DNA from: Alkalihalophilus pseudofirmus | GTDB lineage: Bacteria; Bacillota; Bacilli; Bacillales; Bacillaceae_D | Direction of reading: 5' to 3' | DNA length: 64,000 nucleotides | Assembly: GCF_029094545.1 (NCBI RefSeq) | Contig: NZ_CP117835.1 | Location: 2,584,001-2,648,000 of the forward strand | Shown here: one piece after another, positions 1-9,307 of the stretch | Layout of the letters: each line of letters begins with the position of its first letter | Position numbering within the stretch: position 1 is the stretch's first letter | Made by a program: the position numbers and the translations under genes | Notes under the pieces: generated by a model | The model's input: the letters and a program-made list of their open reading frames with translations, nothing else | What the model was told of the DNA's origin: nothing | The model's database searches: none

Positions 1-26
1 CCATTTAATCGAATTAATTCAATCAT
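1..26 (-). CDS. swrD: FlbD/SwrD flagellar protein, 5' end only
   Basis: Only the first eight codons and two bases of the ninth are inside the window; they read M-I-E-L-I-R-L-N-(G). This is the typical FlbD/SwrD start, a small protein that supports flagellar motor torque and swarming in B. subtilis and normally follows the hook gene directly. The ATG is the only possible start before an in-frame stop. No convincing Shine-Dalgarno sequence precedes it, which is odd for this operon. A 444-bp gap with a palindromic repeat separates it from the hook gene. Identity rests on the first residues and on synteny. Confidence 0.7.
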
Positions 27-146
27 TTTATGGATGGGCTGGGGTAAAAGTATTTTAACTCATAGGGATACGAACATTAGTGATGCGGCTTTAGGTATAC
101 CGCTCCTGAAACAAACTTCGCTTTCCGTAGTAGATCCCTATAATGT

Positions 147-273
147 GTTGATTTCCGCTGCAGGCACTCGCTTTCCGCGGGCGGTCCGGAAGCCTCCTCA
201 TCGCTTCACTCTTGTGGGGTCTTCCATGGCCACGCACATCCCGCAGGAGTCGGTGCCTTCCGCTCCAATCAAC
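147..273. repeat. GC-rich palindromic intergenic repeat of Bacillaceae type
   Basis: The outer arms (147-181 and about 240-273) are imperfect inverted repeats. They start and end with GTTGATT/AATCAAC and share the AGGCAC/GTGCCT and GCGGG/CCCGC blocks. A second, inner imperfect inverted repeat lies around 184-228. The base composition is clearly richer in GC than the surroundings. Repeats of this appearance are scattered in many Bacillaceae genomes and are often mis-called as short ORFs; that resemblance is from memory, not a search. It sits in the flagellar operon between the hook gene and flbD. Confidence 0.7.
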
Positions 274-470
274 TGAGCGAGTAAGTTGGTAAGTGGTCCC
301 TCTCATTGGAAATAGCTTCTCATTAACTTTTTTAATCCCCAAAGGAAATCCACATATATACCTTCCGCTTGAATAGCGATTCGTTCGTATTCTGAGTCAA
401 ACACTCTAATTAATCCCCAGCCTCAAACCTCCTTTACCTAGTGGATCATCTAAGTGATCCCGCTATAAAA
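274..470. other. Intergenic gap between the hook gene and the repeat
   Basis: No gene is supported here. On the minus strand there is a good ribosome-binding sequence (AAAGGAGG, near 430-437) with no start codon at useful spacing, and a 33-codon GTG-started frame at 303-404 with no recognisable similarity. No terminator is visible, so transcription from the hook gene may run on to flbD. Confidence 0.5.
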
Positions 471-1259
471 TTAACGTTTTAGATTTACTAATTCCTGTAG
501 AATCTCATCAGATGTCGTAATAATACGTGTATTTGCCTGGAACCCACGTTGTGCGACGATCATCTCTGTGAATTCTTCAGATAAATCTACGTTAGACATT
601 TCAAGAGTGCCGGCTACTAGGGTGCCTGTTCCGCCGTTACCTGGTGTTTGAGCTCCAGGGACCCCTGAGTTAGTAGATTGTAAGTAGAGATTTTCTCCCG
701 CCTTTGTAAGACCTTCTGGGTTAGCGAAGTTAGCTAATTGTATTGTTCCACCTGGAGTCAGTACACCTTGCTCATTAATATAATTAATGCTTCCGTCAGC
801 ACCAATACTAAAGCTTTGAGCAGAAGAAGGAATATTCATATTACCGGTACCTACTAATCTAAGCCCATCGCTATTGACAATATCCCCGGAAGAATCTAAA
901 TAGAAATTCCCCGCTCTAGTGAAATAGGTTATTGCACCATCTGTTACTTGAAAGAAACCATCCCCAGATATCCCCAAATCTAATGCTCTATTCGTATTCT
1001 GCAAGCTTCCTTGCGTATGGATCGTATCAATACTAGCTAACTGCGAGCCAAGACCTACCTGCCTAGCATTTACTCCTCCTCTTGCACCAGCTTGGGGCCC
1101 TGTAGCTCCTGCAATCTGCTGGCTCACCATATCTTTAAATGTTGCGCGGCCTTTTTTGAAACCGAACGTATTCACATTTGAAATATTATTTCCAATTACA
1201 TCTAATTTTGTTTGGAAGTTTCTCATTCCTGAAATACCTGAGTACATTGAACGTAACAT
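471..1259 (-). CDS. flgE: Flagellar hook protein FlgE (FlgG-like rod/hook family)
   Basis: This 262-residue protein of the rod/hook family matches the short hook protein of B. subtilis, called FlgE there and formerly FlgG. The N-terminus has the family signature (SMYSGISGM, then NNISNVNTFGFKK). The C-terminus has the conserved coiled segment with LSEEFTEMI and QRGFQANTR. It is exported through the flagellar type III apparatus and polymerises into the hook beneath the FlgD cap. The start is the ATG after AAAGGAGTG; an in-frame ATG 30 bases upstream has no such site. It lies downstream of flgD and the TIGR02530 gene. FlgE and FlgG cannot be separated by length alone; synteny favours hook. Confidence 0.88.
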   Translation of the reverse strand: MLRSMYSGISGMRNFQTKLDVIGNNISNVNTFGFKKGRATFKDMVSQQIAGATGPQAGARGGVNARQVGLGSQLASIDTIHTQGSLQNTNRALDLGISGDGFFQVTDGAITYFTRAGNFYLDSSGDIVNSDGLRLVGTGNMNIPSSAQSFSIGADGSINYINEQGVLTPGGTIQLANFANPEGLTKAGENLYLQSTNSGVPGAQTPGNGGTGTLVAGTLEMSNVDLSEEFTEMIVAQRGFQANTRIITTSDEILQELVNLKR

Positions 1260-1333
1260 GTCAGTCACTCCTTTTAGTGTATGCTGCATCAGTCAGTCAG
1301 CAGCGACAGCCTCCCATAAGGGTCCAGCCTTTT

Positions 1334-1720
1334 TCAATCAATTACAATCGTTCCGTTTATGTTCGTAAAAATTTGTGATTTTGCTTCTTGGCGGTCCATG
1401 ACCGTTATGACAGTGTTATTTTTCGCACTGACAACCAAGGTTGCATCATCCGTTATTACTAGAGAATCGGTTACGCCTTTTTGTTTTGCTTCAGCTACTT
1501 TTCGATTAATTGTCTCCCATTGCGCTGAATTAATTTCTATCCCGCGTTTATCCATCCGTTCGTTGGCATGCTTGCTTATTTTAAGTGGAGCTGGCTTAAC
1601 AATCTGCTGCTGTAAGACATCTTTAAAAGATGTTTTAGCTGCTGCATTTTTGGGTATTTCTTTTTTTGAATAAGGTTTCGGCAGAGCATGTACCGATTGG
1701 ATAGGAAACCCATTATTCAT
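1334..1720 (-). CDS. Flagellar operon protein, TIGR02530 family
   Basis: A 128-residue protein of the conserved flagellar operon family TIGR02530. The core holds the family's ISKHANERMDKRGI block (about residues 46-60) followed by a compact alpha/beta domain. The function is not established. Its constant place between the hook cap and hook genes in Firmicutes suggests a role in hook assembly or its timing. I chose the second of two nearby ATGs because GGGGGT lies about seven bases upstream; the first ATG almost touches that site. Confidence 0.75.
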   Translation of the reverse strand: MNNGFPIQSVHALPKPYSKKEIPKNAAAKTSFKDVLQQQIVKPAPLKISKHANERMDKRGIEINSAQWETINRKVAEAKQKGVTDSLVITDDATLVVSAKNNTVITVMDRQEAKSQIFTNINGTIVID

Positions 1721-1734
1721 GGTCATACCCCCTT

Positions 1735-2244
1735 TTATTCTGCTGTGTTCTCATCACTCGAATCTCCACTTGGCGGATTGGCCGGTTGATTTCCTTTTAC
1801 TGCACTAACCTGAGTAAGCTGTTCGTGATGAATCCAGCGATTATTATCTAGTAAAATTCGGATTGTTCCATCAAAATCTACTTTTACGGATTGAACTTTA
1901 TTGTCGTTATATTGAAGTTCCGTCCGGTACTCATCCACATCGACTTCTTGCACCCACTTCACTTCTTTGCCAATCAGTTCACTAAATTGAACAAGGCTTT
2001 GACTTGTTTGAACATCCACAAATTTTTGGATGGTGTTATTCATATTGGTCATTTGTTCTAGTGAAGAAAACTGTGCCATTTGCGCAATAAACTCTCGGTC
2101 GTCCATCGGGTTTGAAGGATCTTGGTTTTGAAGCTGGGTAATTAATAATTTCAGAAAATCATCTTTCCCTAGCATATTTTGACCCGTATTGGAGGTCGGC
2201 TTCGGTTGATTTTGCAAAAAGTAACTTTCATTAATGGTCGGCAT
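1735..2244 (-). CDS. flgD: Flagellar hook-capping protein FlgD
   Basis: FlgD forms the scaffold cap on which hook subunits assemble and is shed when the hook is finished. The conserved N-terminal capping region is clear: [19 protein letters not shown], then [18 protein letters not shown] (about residues 26-68). The C-terminal part is a beta-rich FlgD domain followed by an acidic, serine-rich tail. Length is 169 residues. The ATG at 2244 follows AGGTG at normal spacing; a GTG three codons upstream is also possible. The gene follows fliK closely. Confidence 0.88.
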   Translation of the reverse strand: MPTINESYFLQNQPKPTSNTGQNMLGKDDFLKLLITQLQNQDPSNPMDDREFIAQMAQFSSLEQMTNMNNTIQKFVDVQTSQSLVQFSELIGKEVKWVQEVDVDEYRTELQYNDNKVQSVKVDFDGTIRILLDNNRWIHHEQLTQVSAVKGNQPANPPSGDSSDENTAE

Positions 2245-2253
2245 CCTATTCAC

Positions 2254-3477
2254 CTACACTTCTTCGTTAAATGTTAATTCATCTAAAAAGGCGCGGAAGG
2301 TATCATCCTCTTCTGCTTGTTGAGTCTCTTTTTGCTGTTCACTGTCATCATGAGGTCTTTCTTTATTAGATGATTGATCATCTTTAATGGATGATTGGTT
2401 TTGAGAGAATACTTCCACACGTTCTACGTTAATCTGCTGGCTGTTAAAAGCTTGCCTCAAATGGTGAAGCTGTGATTCCACTAGTTCCTTTGCAGCGCTT
2501 GAACTAGTAAGCAGTCTTGCTACTAACACACCTTCTACTTGAGTTAATTGAACATCTAACCTTCCTAAATGAGCTGGAAACAGCCTAATAGAGAACGTGT
2601 TCATACCTGCTTCATTAGTGCGGAAATGACCTCTTTGTATCATTTGTTCAAACTGTCTTAATAGCTGCTGCTGCTGCACCTCTTTAGGCTGCTGATCCCC
2701 TAGATGAATAACCGCTTGTTCGGTTCTGCTCATCAAAGGATTAAACATCACGCCGTTATGCAGCGGTAATATAGTTGAAGGGGGCTGTTGATCAGCAGTT
2801 GTTCGAGCAAATGTTTGAGTTACATCCGGTTTCTCAGTAAACAACCTATTAATCGCAGCTTTAATCACTTCATCTGCAGGAGCTTGAGCTTTTTGCTGTG
2901 AGAGCGCTCGTTCCATACCTTCTAAAAACCGTTCAATCCTAGAGATATTCGGTTCTTTTTGAGTATCAGCCAATATCTGTGGAAACATCTTGTCCAATGG
3001 AATCATGTCTGGTACTTTAGCGGTCCCTTGTGTTTCTAAAAACTGACTTAAAAGCACTCCGATAACTGCCAGTTGTTCTTCCGGCCATTCCTTCACCATT
3101 CGCTCTACAGCACCTGAAGAAATCGTCAACCCTTCCCCGTCATTCAGATTATTAATCCAAGCCATAATCTCATCTTTCCATTCAACAGGAAGGATAGAAA
3201 TCAGTTTCTCCACTGAGTCATTCTCTAACAAGTCTTCTATCTCTTCCTCAATCCTAACTCCAGCTAACGACTGTAACCATTCGCTCAGAGATATTTCATC
3301 TTGTTCCTCTTGAGGTATTAGCACGTCCTCGCTAATAAGCTCTGCCGATAACTGTTGGCTCAAAATATTCGAAAAAGGGTCACCTGACGTTAAATTTCCA
3401 TTCCCTTGTTTAGGAACAGTAGCTGTATTACCTATCGTTACTGGTGCAAAAAAGTTCATCATCGCGTTCGCATTCAT
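2254..3477 (-). CDS. fliK: Flagellar hook-length control protein FliK
   Basis: FliK measures hook length and switches export specificity from rod/hook to filament substrates. The 407-residue protein has a long, poorly conserved, Gln/Glu-rich N-terminal region. The conserved C-terminal FliK domain (about residues 260-370) carries the FSIRLFPAHLGRLDVQL block. The acidic and glutamine-rich C-terminal tail is typical. The start ATG has a near-perfect ribosome-binding site (AAAGGAGGTGA). The gene lies between ylxF and flgD. Sequence outside the C-terminal domain gives no help, so identity rests on that domain and position. Confidence 0.85.
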   Translation of the reverse strand: MNANAMMNFFAPVTIGNTATVPKQGNGNLTSGDPFSNILSQQLSAELISEDVLIPQEEQDEISLSEWLQSLAGVRIEEEIEDLLENDSVEKLISILPVEWKDEIMAWINNLNDGEGLTISSGAVERMVKEWPEEQLAVIGVLLSQFLETQGTAKVPDMIPLDKMFPQILADTQKEPNISRIERFLEGMERALSQQKAQAPADEVIKAAINRLFTEKPDVTQTFARTTADQQPPSTILPLHNGVMFNPLMSRTEQAVIHLGDQQPKEVQQQQLLRQFEQMIQRGHFRTNEAGMNTFSIRLFPAHLGRLDVQLTQVEGVLVARLLTSSSAAKELVESQLHHLRQAFNSQQINVERVEVFSQNQSSIKDDQSSNKERPHDDSEQQKETQQAEEDDTFRAFLDELTFNEEV

Positions 3478-3509
3478 TCTTTCACCTCCTTTCACATTCC
3501 TAACTCCAA

Positions 3510-4073
3510 TTATTGACTCGTTAAACGGCTCATTAAATCAGCTGCGGCAGCTGAGTCCATCTTTGAAAGAATCGCTGCTCTTGAATCCGTTTTTAGTTGG
3601 GAGAGGTGAAGGAGCGCTTCTTCCGTTTGAAGCTCAGAAATAATTGCGGCTGCATTTTTAGCAGACATCGCTTCGTACGTTTTAGCGATTTCACTAAGTT
3701 CTTGTGTTGCGTTATTATTTAATTCCTGTTCAACTAGCAGCCTTTGTTCCATTTCTATGACTTCATTTTCAAGCTCTGTAATTTTTGAATCCCTTTCAGC
3801 AATCTGCTGCTGCAATAAGGCAATCTCATTTTGTTCCGCTGTAGTATCTATGTCCTGCTCTTCTGTCTCTGATTCGATAATGTCCTCCTCATCATCTTCT
3901 ATTAGGCTTGACACATAAGGGATTGATGACGCTGCTTGCTTAGCCGTACCTAACACGTCAAAGCCAATCATATTAAGAATGACACTAAAGAAGATCACCC
4001 CAAAAATAACCGGAATAAGAATAACGAGAACAAACATTTGAAGCTTGCTATGCGTTTTTTCCTTTTTACTCAT
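3510..4073 (-). CDS. ylxF: YlxF, flagellar-operon membrane protein with MotE/MgtE-N-like domain
   Basis: A 187-residue protein with one N-terminal membrane span (about residues 14-38), an acidic stretch, and a coiled coil (about 75-130). The C-terminal MgtE-N/FliG-like helical domain carries the ILSKMDSAAAADLMSRL motif. The B. subtilis equivalent sits at the same place between fliJ and fliK. Proteins of this type (MotE in other bacteria) have been linked to motor or stator function, but that is inference for this gene. The start chosen follows AGGTGG; a GTG three codons upstream overlaps that site. Confidence 0.75.
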   Translation of the reverse strand: MSKKEKTHSKLQMFVLVILIPVIFGVIFFSVILNMIGFDVLGTAKQAASSIPYVSSLIEDDEEDIIESETEEQDIDTTAEQNEIALLQQQIAERDSKITELENEVIEMEQRLLVEQELNNNATQELSEIAKTYEAMSAKNAAAIISELQTEEALLHLSQLKTDSRAAILSKMDSAAAADLMSRLTSQ

Positions 4074-4082
4074 CCTATCCAC

Positions 4083-4526
4083 CTAATTCCAACGCTTTTG
4101 AAATAGTTGAATCGCAATGTCATCCATTTGAGCATTTTCAAGACGACGTTGTTCTTCTTTGAATTGTTCCTGTTTTACTTGTTTCATTTTTTCATATTTT
4201 TTAAATTCAATAGAATGTCTAACCATATCCTGCTGTTTACGATTCATCCGCTCACGGGCTAATTGGGTAGTGTGTTGAGTCTCATTGATTGCATGCTGCA
4301 GACGTAATAACTGAGATTGACTACTTTGGAGTTCATATATAGAAACTCCCTTCGTAACCTTTTCTCTTCCTGCTTGTTCAAGATCCTCTTTCTTTTTAAG
4401 CAGGTCATACAGCTCTGTTGCTACTTGTTCAAATTGATTCATCGCTTCTGTGTATTGATTCTTACTGTTTTTTTGTTCTTGTTCTTTCACGTTCATTACT
4501 TTCTGTAGTGCAAAATCAAACGACAT
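4083..4526 (-). CDS. fliJ: Flagellar export chaperone FliJ
   Basis: A 147-residue, almost wholly alpha-helical coiled-coil protein rich in Lys, Glu and Gln, starting SFDFALQKVMNVKEQEQ as FliJ proteins do. FliJ is the stalk-like component that links the FliI ATPase ring to the export gate FlhA. The gene lies directly after fliI and before ylxF, its standard place. Coiled-coil proteins diverge fast, so the call rests on the N-terminal pattern, length and synteny together. Confidence 0.85.
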   Translation of the reverse strand: MSFDFALQKVMNVKEQEQKNSKNQYTEAMNQFEQVATELYDLLKKKEDLEQAGREKVTKGVSIYELQSSQSQLLRLQHAINETQHTTQLARERMNRKQQDMVRHSIEFKKYEKMKQVKQEQFKEEQRRLENAQMDDIAIQLFQKRWN

Positions 4527-4536
4527 CCTCTACACC

Positions 4537-5844
4537 TCACCCAAATTGTTTCATTAGAAGGCTGGCAGACTCTTCAAATGACATCCGCTCATCAGTAGCT
4601 TGAGTTAAAAATTCAATAATCGCTGGATAAGCTTGGATCGCTTCATCAATCTCTTTTGAAGAGCCTCGCTTATAAGCGCCTATATTAATTAAATCTTCGG
4701 CTTCTTCATATGTAGCGATTAATTTACGCACACGTTCTGCAGCCTGTTTATGAATTGGATTAACAAGATCTGACATCACCCGGCTGACACTTTTTAACAC
4801 ATTTATCGCAGGAAACTGTCCTTTATTGGCTAACTTCCGATCTAAGACTAAGTGACCGTCAAGAATACCTCGCACCGCATCAGCTATCGGCTCATTCATA
4901 TCATCACCGTCTACTAATACAGTATAAAACGCGGTAATACTTCCTTTTGCATCTGTCCCAGACCGCTCTAACAGCTTAGGGAGCATAGCAAAAACAGAAG
5001 GAGTATATCCTTTCGTCGTTGGTGGTTCTCCGGTCGCTAACCCGACTTCACGCTGCGCCATCGCAAAACGGGTGACCGAATCCATCATCAAATTGACATC
5101 AAGACCTTGATTTCTAAAATACTCGGCAATTGCTGTAGCCGTCATAGCTCCTTTAATTCTCATTAAAGCTGGCTGATCTGAGGTAGCTACAACTAAGATT
5201 GTGCGGCTAAGCCCTTCCGCGCCCAGATCCCGCTCAATAAAATCTTTCACTTCCCGACCACGTTCACCAATCAAAGCAATCACATTTAAATCCGCTGAAG
5301 AGTTTTTGGCAAGCATTGCAAGCAATGTACTTTTACCAACCCCGCTGCCGGCAAAAATACCGATTCGCTGACCTTTTCCTACTGTAAACAAGCTGTCTAT
5401 TGCTCTAACTCCCAGACTCATTGCATTCTCAATACGCGGTCTCTTTAATGGATTTGGCGGCTCATTATCTGTTGGAAAAGATGTTAATCCTTTAGGCAGC
5501 TTTTGCTGATCAAGCAGTTCTCCGCACCCATCAACCACCTTGCCAATTAAGCCGCTTCCCACCTTAATCTCAAGGGGACTTCCTGTTGCTTCTACTAAAC
5601 TGCCGGGAGCAATTTCTTGAATTCCGTTTAAGGGCATTAACAGAACATATTCGTCCCTAAACCCAACTACTTCTGCTCTGACTCTCGTTTGGTTCTGTTT
5701 GCCGACTAGTATGTAGCACAGCTCTCCTACGGATGCGACAGGACCGATTGATTCAATCATCAATCCTACTACTCTAGATACTTTTCCATACCATTTATAC
5801 GGTTGAAGTGAGGGAACTGAAGAGATTAATGATTGAGCTTTCAT
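4537..5844 (-). CDS. fliI: Flagellum-specific ATPase FliI
   Basis: FliI is the hexameric cytoplasmic ATPase of the flagellar type III export apparatus, related to the F1 beta subunit. The Walker A motif GSGVGKST is at about residues 166-173, the Walker B region LMMDSVTR at about 247-254, and the ATPase signature region PSVFAMLPKLLERSG follows. The length of 435 residues is usual. The ATG follows GGAGG by eight bases; a GTG one codon upstream is an alternative. It is placed directly after fliH, its regulator. Confidence 0.95.
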   Translation of the reverse strand: MKAQSLISSVPSLQPYKWYGKVSRVVGLMIESIGPVASVGELCYILVGKQNQTRVRAEVVGFRDEYVLLMPLNGIQEIAPGSLVEATGSPLEIKVGSGLIGKVVDGCGELLDQQKLPKGLTSFPTDNEPPNPLKRPRIENAMSLGVRAIDSLFTVGKGQRIGIFAGSGVGKSTLLAMLAKNSSADLNVIALIGERGREVKDFIERDLGAEGLSRTILVVATSDQPALMRIKGAMTATAIAEYFRNQGLDVNLMMDSVTRFAMAQREVGLATGEPPTTKGYTPSVFAMLPKLLERSGTDAKGSITAFYTVLVDGDDMNEPIADAVRGILDGHLVLDRKLANKGQFPAINVLKSVSRVMSDLVNPIHKQAAERVRKLIATYEEAEDLINIGAYKRGSSKEIDEAIQAYPAIIEFLTQATDERMSFEESASLLMKQFG

Positions 5845-5847
5845 CAC

Positions 5848-6660
5848 TTAAGCCTCCTCGAGTCGATCATGAAGCTGTTTTTTTAACTGAGTAAGCTGGT
5901 GATCAATTGTTGCATCCATTCGGCCGTATTTCGTTTCAATCACACAGCCGTTCTCAGCTAAAGCGGGGTCTGCATAAATGTAGAGCTCCTCGCTATGTGT
6001 AAGAAATAGATGTAACTCTTCTTTTTGCTGCCTCGTTCGTTCAAACCAATCAGGGTGGACATAAATTTTCACATCTTCATGTTCTTGAACCTCTTTGATG
6101 ACCTGCTTTACAAGTTGATCCCACACTTCAGGAAACTCATCTAGTCCACGGCCGATCACTCTTCTGGAAAGCTCCACAGCTAAATTGACAATCACTGACT
6201 CTGCCTCTTCTACAACTTTATGAAATTCATCTTTTGCGCTCATAATAATGCTGTTTGCTTCTTCAATACTTTCTTTGTATTCATTAAATCCATCTTCTCG
6301 CCCTTTGAGGAGACCTGCCTGGTAGCCTTCCTCCTTCATCTGCTCATACATATATTCTTGCTCTTTTATCGCTTCACTTTTGTCGAACTCAATTTGCTCA
6401 TACATTTCTTTAATATGAAGCTCTGCGTGTTCTATCATTTGCTTAACCTTTTGGTCAGCTTCATCTAATTTTTGTTTTACAACCTCATCTGCATCCATAC
6501 TATTAATAGTACTAGCAGTTCTAAAGCTCTCTACATGCGTGTCTTCTTCTGCATGAATGAAAGGTTGGAAACTTTCATCTTCAGATAGCTTTCGGATTAC
6601 AATTTGCTTAGCCTGCTTAAAGCTGGACTTAGAATGGACTGACTTAATAACTTTAGACAA
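5848..6660 (-). CDS. fliH: Flagellar export regulator FliH
   Basis: FliH binds FliI and inhibits it, and brings it to the export gate. The 270-residue protein has a long acidic coiled coil (about residues 60-150) and the conserved C-terminal half related to the V/F-type ATPase E/delta stalk, including VELSRRVIGRGLDEFPEVW. The apparent start is TTG, overlapping the 3' end of fliG by eight bases, with GGAGG about 11 bases upstream. Such coupling and a weak start may keep FliH below FliG in amount; that is inference. The function call follows from the domain layout and synteny. Confidence 0.85.
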   Translation of the reverse strand: MSKVIKSVHSKSSFKQAKQIVIRKLSEDESFQPFIHAEEDTHVESFRTASTINSMDADEVVKQKLDEADQKVKQMIEHAELHIKEMYEQIEFDKSEAIKEQEYMYEQMKEEGYQAGLLKGREDGFNEYKESIEEANSIIMSAKDEFHKVVEEAESVIVNLAVELSRRVIGRGLDEFPEVWDQLVKQVIKEVQEHEDVKIYVHPDWFERTRQQKEELHLFLTHSEELYIYADPALAENGCVIETKYGRMDATIDHQLTQLKKQLHDRLEEA

Positions 6661-7669
6661 TCACATCATCCCCTCCGCCACGGGCAATAACGATTTCTCC
6701 TGCCTCTTCTAAGCGGCGGATGACAGCGACAATTCTTGTTTGAGCTTCTTCAACATCTCTCAATCGAACCGGCCCCATAAACTCCATTTCATCTTTAAAG
6801 GCCTCAGCCATACGTTGAGACATGTTGCTGAATACCACTTCTTTCACTTCATCACTAGCCACTTTAAGCGATAATTGTAAATCTTCATTCTCAACATCAC
6901 GAATTACGCGCTGGATGGAGCGGTTATCAAGTGTGACAATATCTTCAAAGACAAACATTCTCTTTTTAATCTCTTCAGCAAGTTCTGGGTCTTGTATTTC
7001 AAGCGCATCAAGTATTGTGCGTTCAGTTGAACGGTCAACACTGTTAAGCACGTCAACGACCGCTTCAATCCCGCCTGCTTCTGTGTAGTCTTGTGTCATT
7101 GTAGAAGACAGCTTTTGTTCTAAGATGGATTCCACTTCATTTATAATTTCTGGGGAAGTGCTGTCCATTAATGCGATCCTTTTTGCAACATCTGCTTGAA
7201 CTTCCTGTGGCAGTTCAGAAAGAATCGTTCCCGCTTGAGTTGAATCTAAATAACTTAAAATTAATGCAATGGTTTGCGGGTGTTCATTTTGAATAAAGTT
7301 TAAGATTTGTGAAGGATCTGATTTTCTTGCAAAATCAAAAGGTCTCACTTGAAGAGTAGACGTCAGGCGATTAATAATATCCATCGCATTCGCTTCCCCT
7401 AGTGCTTTCTCAAGAATGCTTTTGGCATATCCAATACCGCCTTGAGCAATATAGTCTTGAGCCAAAACAAGAGAATGAAACTGCTCAAGTATATCTTCTT
7501 TCATTTCACTATCTACTTTTCTAACATTCGCAATCTCAAGGGTAAGCTGTTCAATTTCTTCCTCCGATAAATGCTTATACACTTGCGCAGATACATCTGG
7601 CCCAAGTGAGATTAGGAGAATTGCTGCTTTTTGCTTCCCTGTTAATCCTTTTTTTGCTGACTGTGCCAA
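6653..7669 (-). CDS. fliG: Flagellar motor switch protein FliG
   Basis: FliG sits on the MS ring (FliF) and carries the torque-generating surface touched by the stator; with FliM and FliN it sets rotation direction. The 338 residues include the N-terminal FliF-binding part (GLTGKQKAAILLISLG), the middle domain with the EHPQTIALIL motif (about residues 128-137), and the C-terminal domain with charged torque helix residues (LDNRSIQRVIRDVENEDL). Full length with no break. It follows fliF by eleven bases and overlaps fliH. Confidence 0.95.
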   Translation of the reverse strand: MAQSAKKGLTGKQKAAILLISLGPDVSAQVYKHLSEEEIEQLTLEIANVRKVDSEMKEDILEQFHSLVLAQDYIAQGGIGYAKSILEKALGEANAMDIINRLTSTLQVRPFDFARKSDPSQILNFIQNEHPQTIALILSYLDSTQAGTILSELPQEVQADVAKRIALMDSTSPEIINEVESILEQKLSSTMTQDYTEAGGIEAVVDVLNSVDRSTERTILDALEIQDPELAEEIKKRMFVFEDIVTLDNRSIQRVIRDVENEDLQLSLKVASDEVKEVVFSNMSQRMAEAFKDEMEFMGPVRLRDVEEAQTRIVAVIRRLEEAGEIVIARGGGDDVIV

Positions 7670-7680
7670 AGCTCTCCCTC

Positions 7681-9255
7681 CTAATCTTCAGATAACCATG
7701 TACGAAGAAGTTTTGAAAATTCTTCAGGCTTTTCTTTCGCCATACGTTCTAATTGCTTGCGTTTTGTTGCAGATTCACCGGTGTCTTCATCTGGAAGATC
7801 AGGTACAACTGCTGCTTGCTGCTGAATAACGAGTTCTTCTTCCTCTTCTTGCTTTCTTTTTCTCATTAATAAGACGATAAGCAAAATGATAATAACAACT
7901 AAGACCCCTGCAACCACATACATCCAAACAGGTATAACCGTTGATGGAGCTTGAGTTGTATCCGGCTTCCCTTCAAATGGCTGCGAGGAAACATAAATTT
8001 TTTCATTAATACCAGCTTCTGTTAACTCATCCGCATAAACACCTGAGATACTTGTGCGTACGATCGTCCCTAAAATTTGCTGTATATCATCTAATCGTTC
8101 CTGAGGAAGAACATCCATTCCTTCTGGCGGCTCTACCATGACTTGAATACCAAGATCACGAATTTTATAAGGGCTTTCTACTATGTCACGGTTAATACGG
8201 TTGACTTCATTATTAATTCGATCTTCCGTACGCTCATATTCCGTTTCCCCTTGCCCTACAGCACCAGGGAAGTTTGGAATACCCTCACCAGTTCCTTCAA
8301 CCCCGCCGGCTGGCGTTCCCTCTCCTGTATACGTCTCGGTAACTCGTTCAATGCTCACAGCAATGCCTTCAATATTTTCAGGATCAACTGGTTCTACTAA
8401 AGATTCTTGACGATTCTCCTGAGTGAAATCAATATCAGTTGTAACTGACACCAGCACCTTATCCTGACCTACGACGGTTCCTAGCATCCGCTGTAAGTTT
8501 AGGGTTAAGTCTCTCTCAATTTCACGTTGAATCGTACGTTGTTGTTCAAAAGCAGATAATGTCGTTGACTGACTTCCATCATTATCATAAAAATAATCCT
8601 CAAACATTTGGTTCATTATGACGATATTCTCTATAGGGAGGTTTGGAACACTTTTAGATACTAGATGATAAAGTGCTTTAACCTGATTTTGATCCAATTG
8701 GTAGCCAGGGGCTAAATCCACTACGATGGAAGCTGTAGCTGCCTCTTGAGTCGTGTTAAGCCAAACACTCTCCTCAGGCAGGGTAATCATGACATTGGCA
8801 TGATTGACGCCGTTAATATTACGGATTAAGTCTTGAAGTTCCGTTTGCATGAGACCTCGCTCCATCACGGAAAATTCATTATCTGTCATACCAAAACCCA
8901 TTTGATCTTGAAAAAAGCTGTAGTCAATGCTGCCGCTTCTAGGTATCCCCTCAGCTGCAAGATCTACTTTTAAACTATCGACCATCGCTTCTGGTACTAG
9001 GATCGTTGTACCGTTATCTGATATTTCAGCTGGTATCCCTCTTGCGTCTAACGTTTCTTTAATCTTCCCTGTTTCTTGTAGGGTTAAATTGCTATAAAGA
9101 GGGACGTTATTCGATCTGTTTCCAAGCAATAACAATAGAATCAATAAAAGAGCGACGGCAATGAAAGCACCTGCATAGATGCTTTTTTGCTTTTTTGTAC
9201 GCCCGCTCCAGAATTCTGTCACTTTCTGTTTATATAGTACAAATTTCTCGTTCAT
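7681..9255 (-). CDS. fliF: Flagellar MS-ring protein FliF
   Basis: FliF forms the membrane MS ring at the base of the flagellum. The 524-residue protein has an N-terminal membrane span (about residues 23-44), the periplasmic-type ring-building motifs, a low-complexity Gly/Glu/Thr segment (about 305-335), and a second span (about 435-458). The cytoplasmic C-terminus that binds FliG ends with KPEEFSKLLRTWLSED. The start ATG follows GGGAGGG; a GTG four codons upstream lies within that site. Confidence 0.94.
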   Translation of the reverse strand: MNEKFVLYKQKVTEFWSGRTKKQKSIYAGAFIAVALLLILLLLLGNRSNNVPLYSNLTLQETGKIKETLDARGIPAEISDNGTTILVPEAMVDSLKVDLAAEGIPRSGSIDYSFFQDQMGFGMTDNEFSVMERGLMQTELQDLIRNINGVNHANVMITLPEESVWLNTTQEAATASIVVDLAPGYQLDQNQVKALYHLVSKSVPNLPIENIVIMNQMFEDYFYDNDGSQSTTLSAFEQQRTIQREIERDLTLNLQRMLGTVVGQDKVLVSVTTDIDFTQENRQESLVEPVDPENIEGIAVSIERVTETYTGEGTPAGGVEGTGEGIPNFPGAVGQGETEYERTEDRINNEVNRINRDIVESPYKIRDLGIQVMVEPPEGMDVLPQERLDDIQQILGTIVRTSISGVYADELTEAGINEKIYVSSQPFEGKPDTTQAPSTVIPVWMYVVAGVLVVIIILLIVLLMRKRKQEEEEELVIQQQAAVVPDLPDEDTGESATKRKQLERMAKEKPEEFSKLLRTWLSED

Positions 9256-9307
9256 GCGCCCTCCCACAACCTACAAAGCAAATGACTATGCAAATTTGTA
9301 AACTTGC

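Noticed and set aside
34..342. Open frames of about 80 codons on both strands across the palindromic repeat
   Set aside because: They lie on the repeat, have Arg/Pro/Ser-rich low-information translations and no good ribosome-binding site; such frames are a known by-product of this kind of repeat.
303..404. A 33-codon GTG-started frame after flgE on the minus strand
   Set aside because: The AAAGGAGG upstream is too far from the GTG, no similarity is recognised, and the frame is short; kept only as a note.
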